Source: Streptomyces musisoli (GTDB lineage: Bacteria; Actinomycetota; Actinomycetes; Streptomycetales; Streptomycetaceae). Taken from it: DNA of 64,000 nt. The position numbers and the translations under genes were made by a program. Below, in pieces: positions 25,509-33,548 of the stretch. The notes beneath the pieces are model-generated. The model did no database searches, had not been told where the DNA came from, and saw only the letters and a list, made by a program, of their open reading frames with translations. Positions within the stretch are counted from its first letter, which is position 1, and each line of letters opens with the position of its first letter. The stretch covers positions 62,001-126,000 of the forward strand of contig NZ_JAERRH010000002.1 of assembly GCF_016741855.1 (NCBI RefSeq). The letters run 5' to 3'.

Positions 25509-25520
25509 GGACCCCGGTCC
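25509..25520. promoter_or_regulatory. Third GGACC-N2-GGTCC palindrome, before the LacI gene
   Basis: GGACCCCGGTCC matches the twin operators at 24624 and 24661 in all ten fixed positions and stands 22 bases before the LacI-type start. It may be a third site for the TetR protein or chance. Confidence 0.3.
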
Positions 25521-25541
25521 TCTGCCAAGATGCGGTCTGTC

Positions 25542-26543
25542 ATGGTGCAGATACCGAACACGCCCACGAGTGCCGATGTGGCCCGCCTGGCGGGGGTCTC
25601 GCGCGCGACCGTCTCCTACGTCCTCAACAACACGAGCGCGGTACGGATCAGCGAAGCGACACGCCGGCGCGTGCGCGAGGCCGCCCAGGAACTGGGATAC
25701 GTCCCGCACGCCGCCGCCCGCAGCCTGCGCGCCGGACACAGCCGCCTGGTCCTGATGCCCGCCCCGGCCATCCCGGTGGGCCACCTCTACGGCAGGTTCC
25801 TCAACGAACTCCAGTGGGCCCTCGGCCGTCTCGACTACACCGTCGTCCAGTACGGCAGCGTGGGCCTGCAAGGCGACGAGGCAGCCCGCGCCTGGGCAGA
25901 GCTGCGGCCCGTGGCCGTGCTGGTGCCCGGCGCGGGCCTAGGCCCCGAGGGCGTCGCCGTCCTCAAGCGCTCCGGCGCCCGGGCCGTGGTCACCGTCGGC
26001 CCCGGCCGCGTCGAGGGAGCGCACGCCCTGCTGATGGACCACGACGCCGTCGGCCACTGCGCGGGCGCCCACCTGTACGCCCGGGGCCGCCGCCGGATCG
26101 GTGTCGTCATGCCGCAGGAGCCCGGGCTCGACGACTACGCACTGCCCCGGCTGGCCGGCGTGCGCGAGGCGCTGCGCGGCACGGACGCCACCGTGACGGA
26201 GCTGCCGCTCGCCTACACCGAGGATTCCGCCGCCGAACTGGCCTCCCGCTGGCCGGGCTCGGGCCCGGACGGGGTGTTCGCCTACAACGACGAGTACGCG
26301 ATGCTGCTGATGCGCGCCCTTCAGGACGAGGGCGTACGGGTTCCGGAGGACGTCGCCCTGATCGGCGCCGACGACCTGATGCTCGGCCGGCTGCTGCGGC
26401 CCCGGCTCAGCACGGTGCGCATCGAGCTGCCGTCGGGCCGCGACCTCGCCGAACTGGTCGACCGCGCGGTACGCGACCCCGGCGGTGAGCCCGAGGTGCA
26501 CGCCGTGCTGGCGGCCTCGGTGGTGCGGCGCGAATCCAGCTGA
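25542..26543 (+). CDS. LacI-family transcriptional regulator
   Basis: A 333-residue LacI protein: HTH and hinge TSADVARLAGVSRATVSYVLNNTSAVRISEATRRRVREAAQELGYVPHAAARSLRAGHS at residues 8-65, then the periplasmic-binding-like domain with DGVFAYNDEYAMLLMRALQDEGVRVPEDVALIGADDLMLG. Such proteins sense sugars or nucleosides. ATG codons at 25530 and 25542 are both possible; the second places the HTH in the usual position. No sugar-use genes are adjacent, so its target is unknown. Confidence 0.92.
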   Translation: MVQIPNTPTSADVARLAGVSRATVSYVLNNTSAVRISEATRRRVREAAQELGYVPHAAARSLRAGHSRLVLMPAPAIPVGHLYGRFLNELQWALGRLDYTVVQYGSVGLQGDEAARAWAELRPVAVLVPGAGLGPEGVAVLKRSGARAVVTVGPGRVEGAHALLMDHDAVGHCAGAHLYARGRRRIGVVMPQEPGLDDYALPRLAGVREALRGTDATVTELPLAYTEDSAAELASRWPGSGPDGVFAYNDEYAMLLMRALQDEGVRVPEDVALIGADDLMLGRLLRPRLSTVRIELPSGRDLAELVDRAVRDPGGEPEVHAVLAASVVRRESS

Positions 26544-26629
26544 ACCGGCCCCGCGCCCGTCGCCTCCCGAAACCCCGCACGGCACCACCGTCTCCGGCCC
26601 GGCACGTCACCCTTGACCTGGGCTTCAAG

Positions 26630-26802
26630 GGCCACGGCGTGACCGGCAGCGTGCGTCACCGCCGTGCCCGGCAGGCGTGGGCGCCACCGCCGTGCCCGGC
26701 GGCCGTACGGGTCACCGCCCCGGCCCGCCGTACGGGTCACCACCGTGCCCCGCCGCCGTGCGCGTCACCGTCCCGGCCCGCCGTACGGTTCACCGCCGCG
26801 CG
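26630..26802. repeat. Degenerate tandem repeats before the thioredoxin 3' end
   Basis: Variants of CGGGTCACCGCCCCGGCCCGCCGTA are repeated about five times up to the stop codon of the thioredoxin gene at 26803. They resemble the other gene-end repeats of this window, but similarity to the thioredoxin end itself is limited to the GCGTCAC around the stop. Confidence 0.55.
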
Positions 26803-27180
26803 TCACTGCTGGGTCTGGCCCTCCTGGGCGGCGATGCTCTTGCGCACCTCGTCCATGTCGAGCTTGCGGGCCTGCCCGATGAGGTCCTGGAGGACCGGCG
26901 CGGGCAGGGCGCCCGGCTGGGAGTAGACCGCGACCTGGTCCCGGACGATCATCAGCGTCGGGATCGACGAGATGCCGAAGGCCGCGGCCAGCTCCGGCTG
27001 CGCCTCCGTGTCCACCTTGCCGAACATCAGGTCCGGGTTCTCCTCGGCGGCCTTCTCGTACACCGGGGCGAACTGCTTGCACGGACCGCACCAGGACGCC
27101 CAGAAGTCGATGAGGACGAACTCGTTCTCGGAGACCAACTGGTCGAAGTTGTCCTTGGTCAGCTCCACGGTGCTGCTCAT
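26803..27180 (-). CDS. Thioredoxin
   Basis: A 125-residue thioredoxin with the active site DFWASWCGPCKQFAPVYEKAA and the cis-proline motif SIPTLMIVRDQV. It reduces protein disulfides in the cytoplasm. It is about 15 residues longer than classical thioredoxin, with a charged C-terminal tail. ATG at 27180 is preceded by GGAAGAGGGA. It diverges from a pyridine nucleotide disulfide oxidoreductase gene; both may answer to thiol stress. Confidence 0.96.
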   Translation of the reverse strand: MSSTVELTKDNFDQLVSENEFVLIDFWASWCGPCKQFAPVYEKAAEENPDLMFGKVDTEAQPELAAAFGISSIPTLMIVRDQVAVYSQPGALPAPVLQDLIGQARKLDMDEVRKSIAAQEGQTQQ

Positions 27181-27320
27181 GGCGTGATTCCCTCTTCCTG
27201 GTGTGGGGTGTGCCGACGGCGGAAACACGGCCGCCGGGCCGCCTATTCCACCCGTGCACGCCTGTGTTCCGCGCGCGTACCCATGTGGCCAGGGCGCACA
27301 CCACCCACCAGACTGACCCC

Positions 27321-28751
27321 ATGACGGAAACGGAATCCATCGCGTACGACGTCGTGGTGATCGGGGGCGGCCCGGTGGGGGAGAACGTCGCCGACCGCAC
27401 CCGCGCGGCCGGCCTGACCACCGCGGTCGTGGAGAGCGAACTGCTCGGCGGCGAGTGCTCGTACTGGGCGTGCATGCCCAGCAAGGCCCTGCTCCGGCCG
27501 GTCATCGCCCAGGCCGACGCCCGGCGCCTGCCCGGCCTCGCCCCGGCCGTCCAGGGCCCCCTCGACACCCCGGCCGTGCTGGCCCGCAGGGACGACTACA
27601 CCTCCCACTGGAAGGACGACGGTCAGGCCGCCTGGCTGGAGGGCACCGGCGCCGACCTGTACCGCGGTCACGGACGCCTGGCGGGCCCCCGTACGGTCAC
27701 CGTCACCGGTCCCGACGGCACGGTCACCACCCTCACCGCCCGGCACGCCGTCGCCGTCTCCACCGGCACCCGCGCCCAGCTGCCCGACCTGCCCGGACTC
27801 GCCGAGGTGCGGCCCTGGACCAGCCGCGAGGCGACCAGCGCCAAGGCGGCCCCCGGCCGGCTGGTCGTCGTCGGCGGTGGTGTCGTCGCCACCGAGATGG
27901 CCACCGCCTGGCAGGCCCTCGGCTCCCGGGTCACCCTGCTGGTCCGCGGCAAGGGCCTGCTGAACCGCATGGAGCCGTTCGCCGGGGAACTGGTCGCCGA
28001 GGCCCTCGCCGAAGCGGGCGTCGACCTCCGCACCGGCACCTCCGTGGAGTCCGTCACCCGCGAGAACGGCACGGTCGTGGCCGTCACCTCGGCCGGCGAC
28101 CGGATCGAGGCCGACGAGATCCTCTTCGCCACCGGCCGCGTCCCGCACACCGACGACCTCGGCCTGGAGACCGTCGGCCTGGAACCCGGTTCCTGGCTGG
28201 ACGTCGACGACAGCCTCCGCGTCACCGGCACCGACTGGCTGTACGGGGTCGGCGACGTCAACCACCGGGCCCTCCTCACGCACCAGGGCAAGTACCAGGC
28301 CCGCATCGCGGGCGCCGCCATCGCCGCACGCGCCGCCGGCAGCCACCTCCCGGACGAACCCTGGGGCGCCCACGCCGCCACCGCCGACCACGACGCCGTG
28401 CCCCAGGTCGTCTTCACCGAACCGGAGGCCGCCGCGGTCGGACTCTCCCTCGCCGAGGCCGAACAGGCCGGCCACCGGGTCCGCGCCGTCGACGTCGAGT
28501 TCTCCTCCGTCGCCGGGGCCGGCCTGTACGGCGACGGCTACAAGGGCCGCGCCCGCATGGTCGTGGACCTGGAGGACGAGATCCTGCGCGGGGTCACCTT
28601 CGTCGGCCCGGGCGTCGGAGAACTCATCCACTCGGCCACCGTCGCGGTCGCCGGCCGCGTCCCCGTCGGCCGGCTGTGGCACGCCGTCCCGTCGTACCCG
28701 ACGCTGAGCGAGGTGTGGCTGCGGCTGCTGGAGGCCTACCGGGACAACTGA
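27321..28751 (+). CDS. Pyridine nucleotide-disulfide oxidoreductase (LPD/mercuric-reductase type)
   Basis: A 476-residue flavoprotein. FAD-binding VVIGGGPVGENVADRTRAAG, the redox pair GGECSYWACMPSK (CxxxxC), NAD-binding VVVGGGVVATEMATAW, FATGRVPHTDDLGL, GVGDVNHRALLTHQGKYQARIAG and a dimerisation domain with HAVPSYPTLSEVW are seen. The C-terminal base motif is HAVPSYPT, not the HAHPTLSE of dihydrolipoamide dehydrogenase, so the natural substrate is open (quinones, thiols or metals). ATG at 27321. Divergent from thioredoxin. Confidence 0.92.
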   Translation: MTETESIAYDVVVIGGGPVGENVADRTRAAGLTTAVVESELLGGECSYWACMPSKALLRPVIAQADARRLPGLAPAVQGPLDTPAVLARRDDYTSHWKDDGQAAWLEGTGADLYRGHGRLAGPRTVTVTGPDGTVTTLTARHAVAVSTGTRAQLPDLPGLAEVRPWTSREATSAKAAPGRLVVVGGGVVATEMATAWQALGSRVTLLVRGKGLLNRMEPFAGELVAEALAEAGVDLRTGTSVESVTRENGTVVAVTSAGDRIEADEILFATGRVPHTDDLGLETVGLEPGSWLDVDDSLRVTGTDWLYGVGDVNHRALLTHQGKYQARIAGAAIAARAAGSHLPDEPWGAHAATADHDAVPQVVFTEPEAAAVGLSLAEAEQAGHRVRAVDVEFSSVAGAGLYGDGYKGRARMVVDLEDEILRGVTFVGPGVGELIHSATVAVAGRVPVGRLWHAVPSYPTLSEVWLRLLEAYRDN

Positions 28752-28758
28752 ACCCGGA

Positions 28759-29403
28759 CTACGGCAGTTCGAAGCCCAGGGCCGCGGCCGCCGCATCCGG
28801 CGCCGGCTGGGCCCACAGGGCCGCCACCGCCTCGTTGGTCGACAGCGAGCGCGGCTCCGCGCGGTCCAGGTAGAGCGTGCCGTCGAGGTGGTCCGTCTCG
28901 TGCTGGACGATCCGGGCCGGCCAGCCCGTGAACACCTCGTCCAGCGGGCGGCCGTGCTCGTCCTCGCCGCGCAGCCGCACCTCGGCGTGCCGGCCCACCA
29001 CCGCCTGCCACCCCGGCACGCTCAGACACCCCTCGAAGAACGCCGCCCGGGCGGTGCCGACCGGCTCGTACACCGGGTTGACCAGCACCCGGAACGGCTG
29101 CGGGACCCGGCCCCGGGCCGCCGCCACCTCCGCCGGCACCGGCGCCGGGTCCTCGATGACCGCGATCCTGAGCGGCACCCCGACCTGCGGCGCGGCGAGG
29201 CCGACCCCGGGGGCCGCGTGCATGGTGGTGCGCAGGGCCTCGACGAACCGGGCGAGCAGCGCGGGGCCGAGCTGGCCCTCGTACGGCTCGGTGCCGCGCC
29301 GCAGCACCGGCCGGCCGGCCGCGACGATGGGCAAGGGGCCGCCGGCGGCGAGGAGTTCCTCGACCCGCTCGGCGAGCGGTGTGTCATCACGGGAAGGTGC
29401 CAT
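28759..29403 (-). CDS. Peptide deformylase
   Basis: A 214-residue deformylase that removes the formyl group from new proteins. All three motifs are there: GVGLAAPQVGV (motif I), EGCLSVPGW (motif II, metal Cys) and QHETDHLDG (motif III, HExxH). An N-terminal extension of about 30 residues and a C-terminal tail make it a Streptomyces-type form; it is probably a second deformylase besides the one near fmt. Start ATG at 29403. Convergent with the oxidoreductase gene with a gap of only seven bases. Confidence 0.95.
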   Translation of the reverse strand: MAPSRDDTPLAERVEELLAAGGPLPIVAAGRPVLRRGTEPYEGQLGPALLARFVEALRTTMHAAPGVGLAAPQVGVPLRIAVIEDPAPVPAEVAAARGRVPQPFRVLVNPVYEPVGTARAAFFEGCLSVPGWQAVVGRHAEVRLRGEDEHGRPLDEVFTGWPARIVQHETDHLDGTLYLDRAEPRSLSTNEAVAALWAQPAPDAAAAALGFELP

Positions 29404-29559
29404 CGCGTCAGCATGCCACGCCCACCCGCCGCCACCCGTGGCGCACCGGCGCGGCGCCGCGGCCACGGAGCGTCGGCGGGGTGAAGTAGCGTAGGACGAC
29501 ACGCCGAAGGGCGCGTCGGAGGGCGAGCCGCGGGAAAACAGGAACGAGGAGACGGGGCG

Positions 29560-29958
29560 ATGGCGCTTGAAGGCGGCCGGGCCCGGCGGCGCGGCCAGGG
29601 AGAACTGGAGGGCCAGGTGCTCGGCGCGCTGCGGGAGGCGGACGGGCCGGTCACCGCGGCGTGGGTGCAGGAACGCCTAGGCGGCGACCTCGCCTACACC
29701 ACCGTCGTCACCATCCTGACCCGGCTGCTCGCCAAGGACGTCGTCTCCCGCGAGCGGCACGGCCGGTCCTTCCTGTGGACGCCGACGGCCGACGTGGCAC
29801 GGCTGGCCGCCCTGCGCATGCGCCGCCTGCTGGACGGCGAACGGGACCGCGAGGCGGTCCTGGCCAGCTTCGTCACCGCCCTGCCGCCCGGCGACGAGCA
29901 GGTGCTGCGGGCGCTGCTCGACATCCCGGGCACGGACCCCGGCGGTACGGAAGACTGA
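29560..29958 (+). CDS. BlaI/MecI/CopY-family repressor
   Basis: A 132-residue winged-helix repressor: GELEGQVLGALREADGPVTAAWVQERLGGDLAYTTVVTILTRLLAKDVVSRERHGRSFLWTP. The family represses the following M56 peptidase gene and target genes until the peptidase-sensor cleaves it. The gene is followed after six bases by an M56 gene, the standard pair. GAGGAGA precedes the ATG. Confidence 0.94.
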   Translation: MALEGGRARRRGQGELEGQVLGALREADGPVTAAWVQERLGGDLAYTTVVTILTRLLAKDVVSRERHGRSFLWTPTADVARLAALRMRRLLDGERDREAVLASFVTALPPGDEQVLRALLDIPGTDPGGTED

Positions 29959-29964
29959 CCGCTC

Positions 29965-30894
29965 ATGGGGGTCTTCGTCTTCCTGCCGCTGGTGCTGCCG
30001 CTGTCCGCGTGGCCGGTCGCCCGGCTCGCCGAGACACGGCTGCACCCGCGCACCGCCACCCGGCTGCTGACCGCGGTCGCCGTCGTCATGGCCGTGTGCA
30101 GCGCACTGTGCCTGGCCCTGCTCATGGTGGTCGGCACCGCCCAACTGCCCGGCAACCCGCTGCCGGACGGCTGGTCCGACCCCCAGGTGCGGGCCGCCGT
30201 GCCGTACGACGAGGTGGCGGGCCGGGCCGCCATCCCGGCGCTCGCCGTGGTGGCCGCCGCCTGTGCCCGCACCCTGTGGCGGCACCGCCGGGTCACCCGC
30301 GGCGCCCGCCGGGCCCTGGCCGGGGTGCCGGGGCGCACGGTAGCGGTCCTGCCCGACACCGTGCCGTACGCCTACGCGCTCCCGGGCGGCCGGGGCCGGA
30401 TCGTCGTCAGCACGGCGCTGCTGGCCGGTCTGGCCCCCGCCGAGCGGCGCGCGCTGTTCGCGCACGAGCGCGCCCACCTGGCCGCCCGGCACCACCGCCA
30501 TCTCCTCGCCGCGCAGCTGGCCGCCCGCGCCAACCCCTTCCTGCGTCCGCTGCGTACCGCCGTCGTCTACGCGGCAGAGCGGTGGGCGGACGAGGACGCG
30601 GCCCGTGCGGTGGGCGACCGGCGTACGGTCGCCCGCGCCATCGGCAAGGCGGCCCTGCTGTCCCCGCGCGCCCCGGCGCCGACCCTGGCGGCGCTGGCCG
30701 TGACCGGTCCCGTGCCGCGCCGGGTGGCGGCGCTGCTGGCCCCCGCGCCGGTGGCGCGTACCTTTCCGTCGGCGTTCACCTCGGTCGGCCTGGCCGCGTG
30801 GGCCGCCGCCGCCGGGGCGCTGGTGTCCGCGATGTCGTCGGCGAACTCCGCCGTCACCCTGTTCCTGATCCTGCACGCCGCGACCCCCCTGTGA
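29965..30894 (+). CDS. M56-family membrane metallopeptidase (BlaR-like)
   Basis: A 309-residue membrane protease with the zinc motif HERAH at residues 167-171 (ALFAHERAHLAARHHRH), hydrophobic helices at about 1-20, 35-58, 90-103 and 280-305, and no extracellular penicillin-binding domain. M56/BlaI pairs in actinobacteria control oxidative or cell-wall stress genes by cleaving the repressor. Forms an operon with the BlaI gene. Confidence 0.93.
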   Translation: MGVFVFLPLVLPLSAWPVARLAETRLHPRTATRLLTAVAVVMAVCSALCLALLMVVGTAQLPGNPLPDGWSDPQVRAAVPYDEVAGRAAIPALAVVAAACARTLWRHRRVTRGARRALAGVPGRTVAVLPDTVPYAYALPGGRGRIVVSTALLAGLAPAERRALFAHERAHLAARHHRHLLAAQLAARANPFLRPLRTAVVYAAERWADEDAARAVGDRRTVARAIGKAALLSPRAPAPTLAALAVTGPVPRRVAALLAPAPVARTFPSAFTSVGLAAWAAAAGALVSAMSSANSAVTLFLILHAATPL

Positions 30895-30922
30895 GGCGGG
30901 GGGCCGGCTCGGAACGTAGGGC

Positions 30923-31282
30923 TCACTCCCGAGGGAAGTCACCCGCGAACGCCGAGGCGATTCGCAGGTGCTGTTCCGCCTCCTCGTGGCGGGCTTGCCG
31001 CTGGAGCGTGCGGCCCAGCATCAGCCGGGCGTAGTGCTCCACCGGGTCCCGTTCCACGATGGCCCGCAGCTCCGCTTCGGCGCGGCCCAGCTGGGCCGAG
31101 TGGTAGTAGGCGCGGGCCAGCAGCAGCCGGGGTCCGGTCTGCTCCGGCACCTCCTCGACCAGCCCGGCCAGCACCCGCGCCGCACCCGCGTAGTCCTTCG
31201 CGTCGAAGAACAGCCGCGCGCGCTCCCAGCGCTCGGCGGCCGTGCCGTGGTCGTAGTACGTGGTCTGAACCTGCGTCTCCAC
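30923..31282 (-). CDS. Tetratricopeptide repeat protein
   Basis: A 119-residue protein with about two and a half TPR units: WERARLFFDAKDYAGAARVLAGLVEEVPEQTGPRLLLARAYYHSAQLGRAEAELRAIVERDPVEHYARLMLGRTLQRQARHEEAEQHL. TPRs bind protein partners; none is known here. Starts with GTG at 31282 after GAAGGAGGTCACGA. The ribosome binding site is part of an 11-bp hairpin (31288-31318). It lies 50 bases after the MarR gene on the same strand and may be its co-transcribed target. Confidence 0.88.
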   Translation of the reverse strand: METQVQTTYYDHGTAAERWERARLFFDAKDYAGAARVLAGLVEEVPEQTGPRLLLARAYYHSAQLGRAEAELRAIVERDPVEHYARLMLGRTLQRQARHEEAEQHLRIASAFAGDFPRE

Positions 31283-31287
31283 TCGTG

Positions 31288-31318
31288 ACCTCCTTCGGCG
31301 GCCACAACCGAAGGAGGT
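31288..31318 (-). promoter_or_regulatory. Hairpin hiding the ribosome binding site of the TPR gene
   Basis: On the minus-strand transcript, ACCTCCTTCGG (31318-31308) pairs perfectly with CCGAAGGAGGT (31298-31288) across a 9-base loop. The second arm contains the AAGGAGGT ribosome binding site of the gene that starts at 31282. The structure could block translation or act as a weak terminator after the MarR gene. Confidence 0.6.
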
Positions 31319-31332
31319 TGTTCAATATTCCA

Positions 31333-31827
31333 CTACTGGTCCGTGGCCGGCGGGGTGCCGTCGGCGGTGGCGGACGGATCGAGGGGCGCGTCGAGCAGGG
31401 CCGTCAGGTCGTGGGTGAACTCCTGGGCGCGCGGGCTGTCGGGTCCGCCGAGCGGGGCCAGCAGCTGTCGCAGCAGCCCCTGGACGATGTCGATCGCCCT
31501 GCGGGTGGTCTCGCGGCCCTCCTCGGTGAGGGCGAGCTGGACAGCGCGGGGATCGGCCGGATCCCGGGTGCGTTCGAGGAGGCCGGCCGCCTCCAGGCCG
31601 CGGGCCAGCTTGGAGACGTAGAGGGCCTCCAGGCCGGTGTGGTCGGCGAGGCGGCGCTGGCTGGGGCGGAGCCCGGAGCGCTGCATGCCGTGGAGCGACG
31701 CCACCAGCGAGTACTGCGCGTGGGTCAGCCCGAGCGGCGCCACCGCCCGGTCCACCGCGACCCGCCACTTCATCGACAGCCGCCACACCAGGAAACCGGG
31801 CGTGGCCTGTTCGGAGAGGTTGCTCAT
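31333..31827 (-). CDS. MarR-family transcriptional regulator
   Basis: A 164-residue MarR protein: LVWRLSMKWRVAVDRAVAPLGLTHAQYSLVASLHGMQRSGLRPSQRRLADHTGLEALYVSKLARGLEAAGLLERTRDPADPRAVQLALTEEG carries the winged helix and the DxRxxxLxLT wing. ATG at 31827; a palindrome overlapping its own -10 lies 14 bases upstream, which suggests autoregulation. Confidence 0.93.
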   Translation of the reverse strand: MSNLSEQATPGFLVWRLSMKWRVAVDRAVAPLGLTHAQYSLVASLHGMQRSGLRPSQRRLADHTGLEALYVSKLARGLEAAGLLERTRDPADPRAVQLALTEEGRETTRRAIDIVQGLLRQLLAPLGGPDSPRAQEFTHDLTALLDAPLDPSATADGTPPATDQ

Positions 31828-31840
31828 GGTGAATACGGTA

Positions 31841-31859
31841 CATGGACATTGTATCCATG
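31841..31859 (-). promoter_or_regulatory. Palindromic operator overlapping the MarR promoter
   Basis: CATGGA (31841-31846) and TCCATG (31854-31859) are inverted around a seven-base centre. On the minus strand the centre reads TACAAT (31853-31848), a good -10 box. Transcription would start about 15 bases before the marR-type start codon, leaving a short leader without a clear ribosome binding site. Confidence 0.6.
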
Positions 31860-31901
31860 GCTGCTATCCGAGAGGGGTGCTCGCCCTGGCCCACGGCGGT
31901 A

Positions 31902-32720
31902 CTACCGGACCGGCTGCGCGGCCGGTGCCGCCATCGCGCGGCGCACGGGACGCCAGGTGGCGACGAGTGCCGCCGCCAGGAGGAGTTCGGCGATGTCGCC
32001 GCCGTAGTACATGATCTCCGCGCCGCCCTGCACCTCGGGGACGGGCGCGTGGACGTCCACCCAGAAGCCGCCGTACATCAGCTGCGCGGTGACCGCGTGC
32101 ACGGCGATGGCGCACCCGAGACAGACGAGCCGGGCACGCACGCCGGGTCGGCCCGGGGCGGGATCGGGCCCGGCGACGGAGTGCGCGAAAAGGCACCCCG
32201 CCAGCAGGAAGTGCGCGTGCAGCAGCCAGTGACCGGCCTGCTGATCCATGACGGTCTCGTACAGCGGGGTGAAGTACAGGACCGGCAGGGTGCCCGCCGA
32301 CAGCAGCAGGGCGACGGCCGGGTGCGCGAGCAGGCGGGCCGGGCCGCCGTGCAGCACGGTGGTGAGCCGGCGGGCGCGGGGCGCGGGAAGGGTGCGCAGC
32401 AGAAGGGTGACCGGGGCGCCGAGCACCAGGGCGAGCGGCGCGTACATCCCGATGAGCATGTGCTGGACCATGTGACCGCGGAAGTCGCGGTGCGCGAAGG
32501 GTGCGACAGGGGGCAGCAGCGCCACTGCCAGCAGGCCGACACCCGCGCAGAAGGCGACGGTCCGCCACGCGTGCCAGGATCGCGCCGGATTGCGGCGGTG
32601 AGCCCTGCGTGCCAGCAGCAGATAGCCGCCCGCGCACACCGACAGCACCAGGACCGGCAGCACGAACCCCACGACACCGGCGCTCTCCGGGTGCGGGGAG
32701 TGGGACATGTCGTGGTCCAT
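31902..32720 (-). CDS. Cytochrome c oxidase assembly protein, CtaG (caa3) type
   Basis: A 272-residue protein with about seven membrane helices (VGFVLPVLVLSVCAGGYLLL, TVAFCAGVGLLAVALLP, LIGMYAPLALVLGAPVTLLL and others) and conserved histidines in HRDFRGHMVQHMLIG and QAGHWLLHAHFLLAG. This is the caa3_CtaG family linked to copper delivery to haem-copper oxidases. The ATG at 32720 overlaps the DUF2243 stop (TGATG). Confidence 0.9.
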   Translation of the reverse strand: MDHDMSHSPHPESAGVVGFVLPVLVLSVCAGGYLLLARRAHRRNPARSWHAWRTVAFCAGVGLLAVALLPPVAPFAHRDFRGHMVQHMLIGMYAPLALVLGAPVTLLLRTLPAPRARRLTTVLHGGPARLLAHPAVALLLSAGTLPVLYFTPLYETVMDQQAGHWLLHAHFLLAGCLFAHSVAGPDPAPGRPGVRARLVCLGCAIAVHAVTAQLMYGGFWVDVHAPVPEVQGGAEIMYYGGDIAELLLAAALVATWRPVRRAMAAPAAQPVR

Positions 32721-33280
32721 CAGCCGGTGCGTCCGTCGCGGCCGGTGCCGGGGGCCGCCGGGTCGAACGCCCGTCCGCTGCGCTGAAGCAGCAGGCCGCC
32801 GGCCAGGAGCAGCGCGCCGAGGGCGAGGAAGCCGAGGTCCCACCAGACCTGGTACGGCCCGCCGTGGACGTGGTGGATGCCGAGGACGTGATGGTCCAGC
32901 ACGCCCTCCACGAGGTTGAACAGTCCCCACCCGGCCAGGATCCACCCCCACAGCACCCGTGAGGCCCACACCCGGCGCCGGCCCGTGGTCACCCGGGCGT
33001 ACAGGACGGCGAGCCCGGTGAGGACGGCGAGCCAGCAGACGGTGTGGAAGACGCCGTCCCACACGGTGTTCATCCGCAGCCCGGAGACGCTGTGCGGGTC
33101 GTAGTACTTGACCCCGATGTGGTCGTGGTCGGTGCTGGTGAGCATGTGGTGCCACTGAAGGAGCTGGTGCAGCAGGATCCCGTCGACGAATCCGCCGAGT
33201 CCCACTCCCAGGAGAATCCCGGGCAGTTGCAGACCGGCGGGCGCAGTCTCGGCCCTGCTGTCTCGTACGGTGGTTGCCAT
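32720..33280 (-). CDS. DUF2243 membrane protein
   Basis: A 186-residue four-helix membrane protein of the DUF2243 family, with GILLGVGLGGFVDGILLHQLLQWHHMLTS, TDHDHIGVKYYDPHSVSGLRMNTVWDGVFH and LVEGVLDHHVLGIHHVHGG. The many histidines facing the membrane surface suggest metal or haem binding. It is nearly always found beside CtaG-type proteins, as here, in a coupled pair. Confidence 0.9.
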   Translation of the reverse strand: MATTVRDSRAETAPAGLQLPGILLGVGLGGFVDGILLHQLLQWHHMLTSTDHDHIGVKYYDPHSVSGLRMNTVWDGVFHTVCWLAVLTGLAVLYARVTTGRRRVWASRVLWGWILAGWGLFNLVEGVLDHHVLGIHHVHGGPYQVWWDLGFLALGALLLAGGLLLQRSGRAFDPAAPGTGRDGRTG

Positions 33281-33444
33281 CGCTCCTCGTCTCGGTCGGT
33301 TCCCGGGTCGGAATTCCCGGATCGATCGGTTCCGGCGGCGGTCGCCCTACCGAGAGCTATCAGTTGTCCGGCTCCACCGCTGCGGCACGCTCGGCCATCT
33401 GTACGGGGCGGTACGGGCCCACCCGGCGCGCTGACTCACCCTTC

Positions 33445-33474
33445 TTGCCTGGCAAAAGGATGAAAAACCATAAC
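33445..33474 (+). promoter_or_regulatory. Candidate chaplin promoter with TTGCC-T-GGCAA palindrome
   Basis: TTGCCT (33445-33450), 18 bases, CATAAC (33469-33474) form a plausible promoter 75 bases before the chaplin gene. The -35 is the left half of the palindrome TTGCC-T-GGCAA (33445-33455). The region is unusually rich in A. Confidence 0.4.
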
Positions 33475-33548
33475 TTGTTGGGTTTCACATGCGTTTTGCC
33501 GGGCGCGGGTGAGTGCCCGCGACCGTGTCTGGAAGGGCAGGGAACCCA

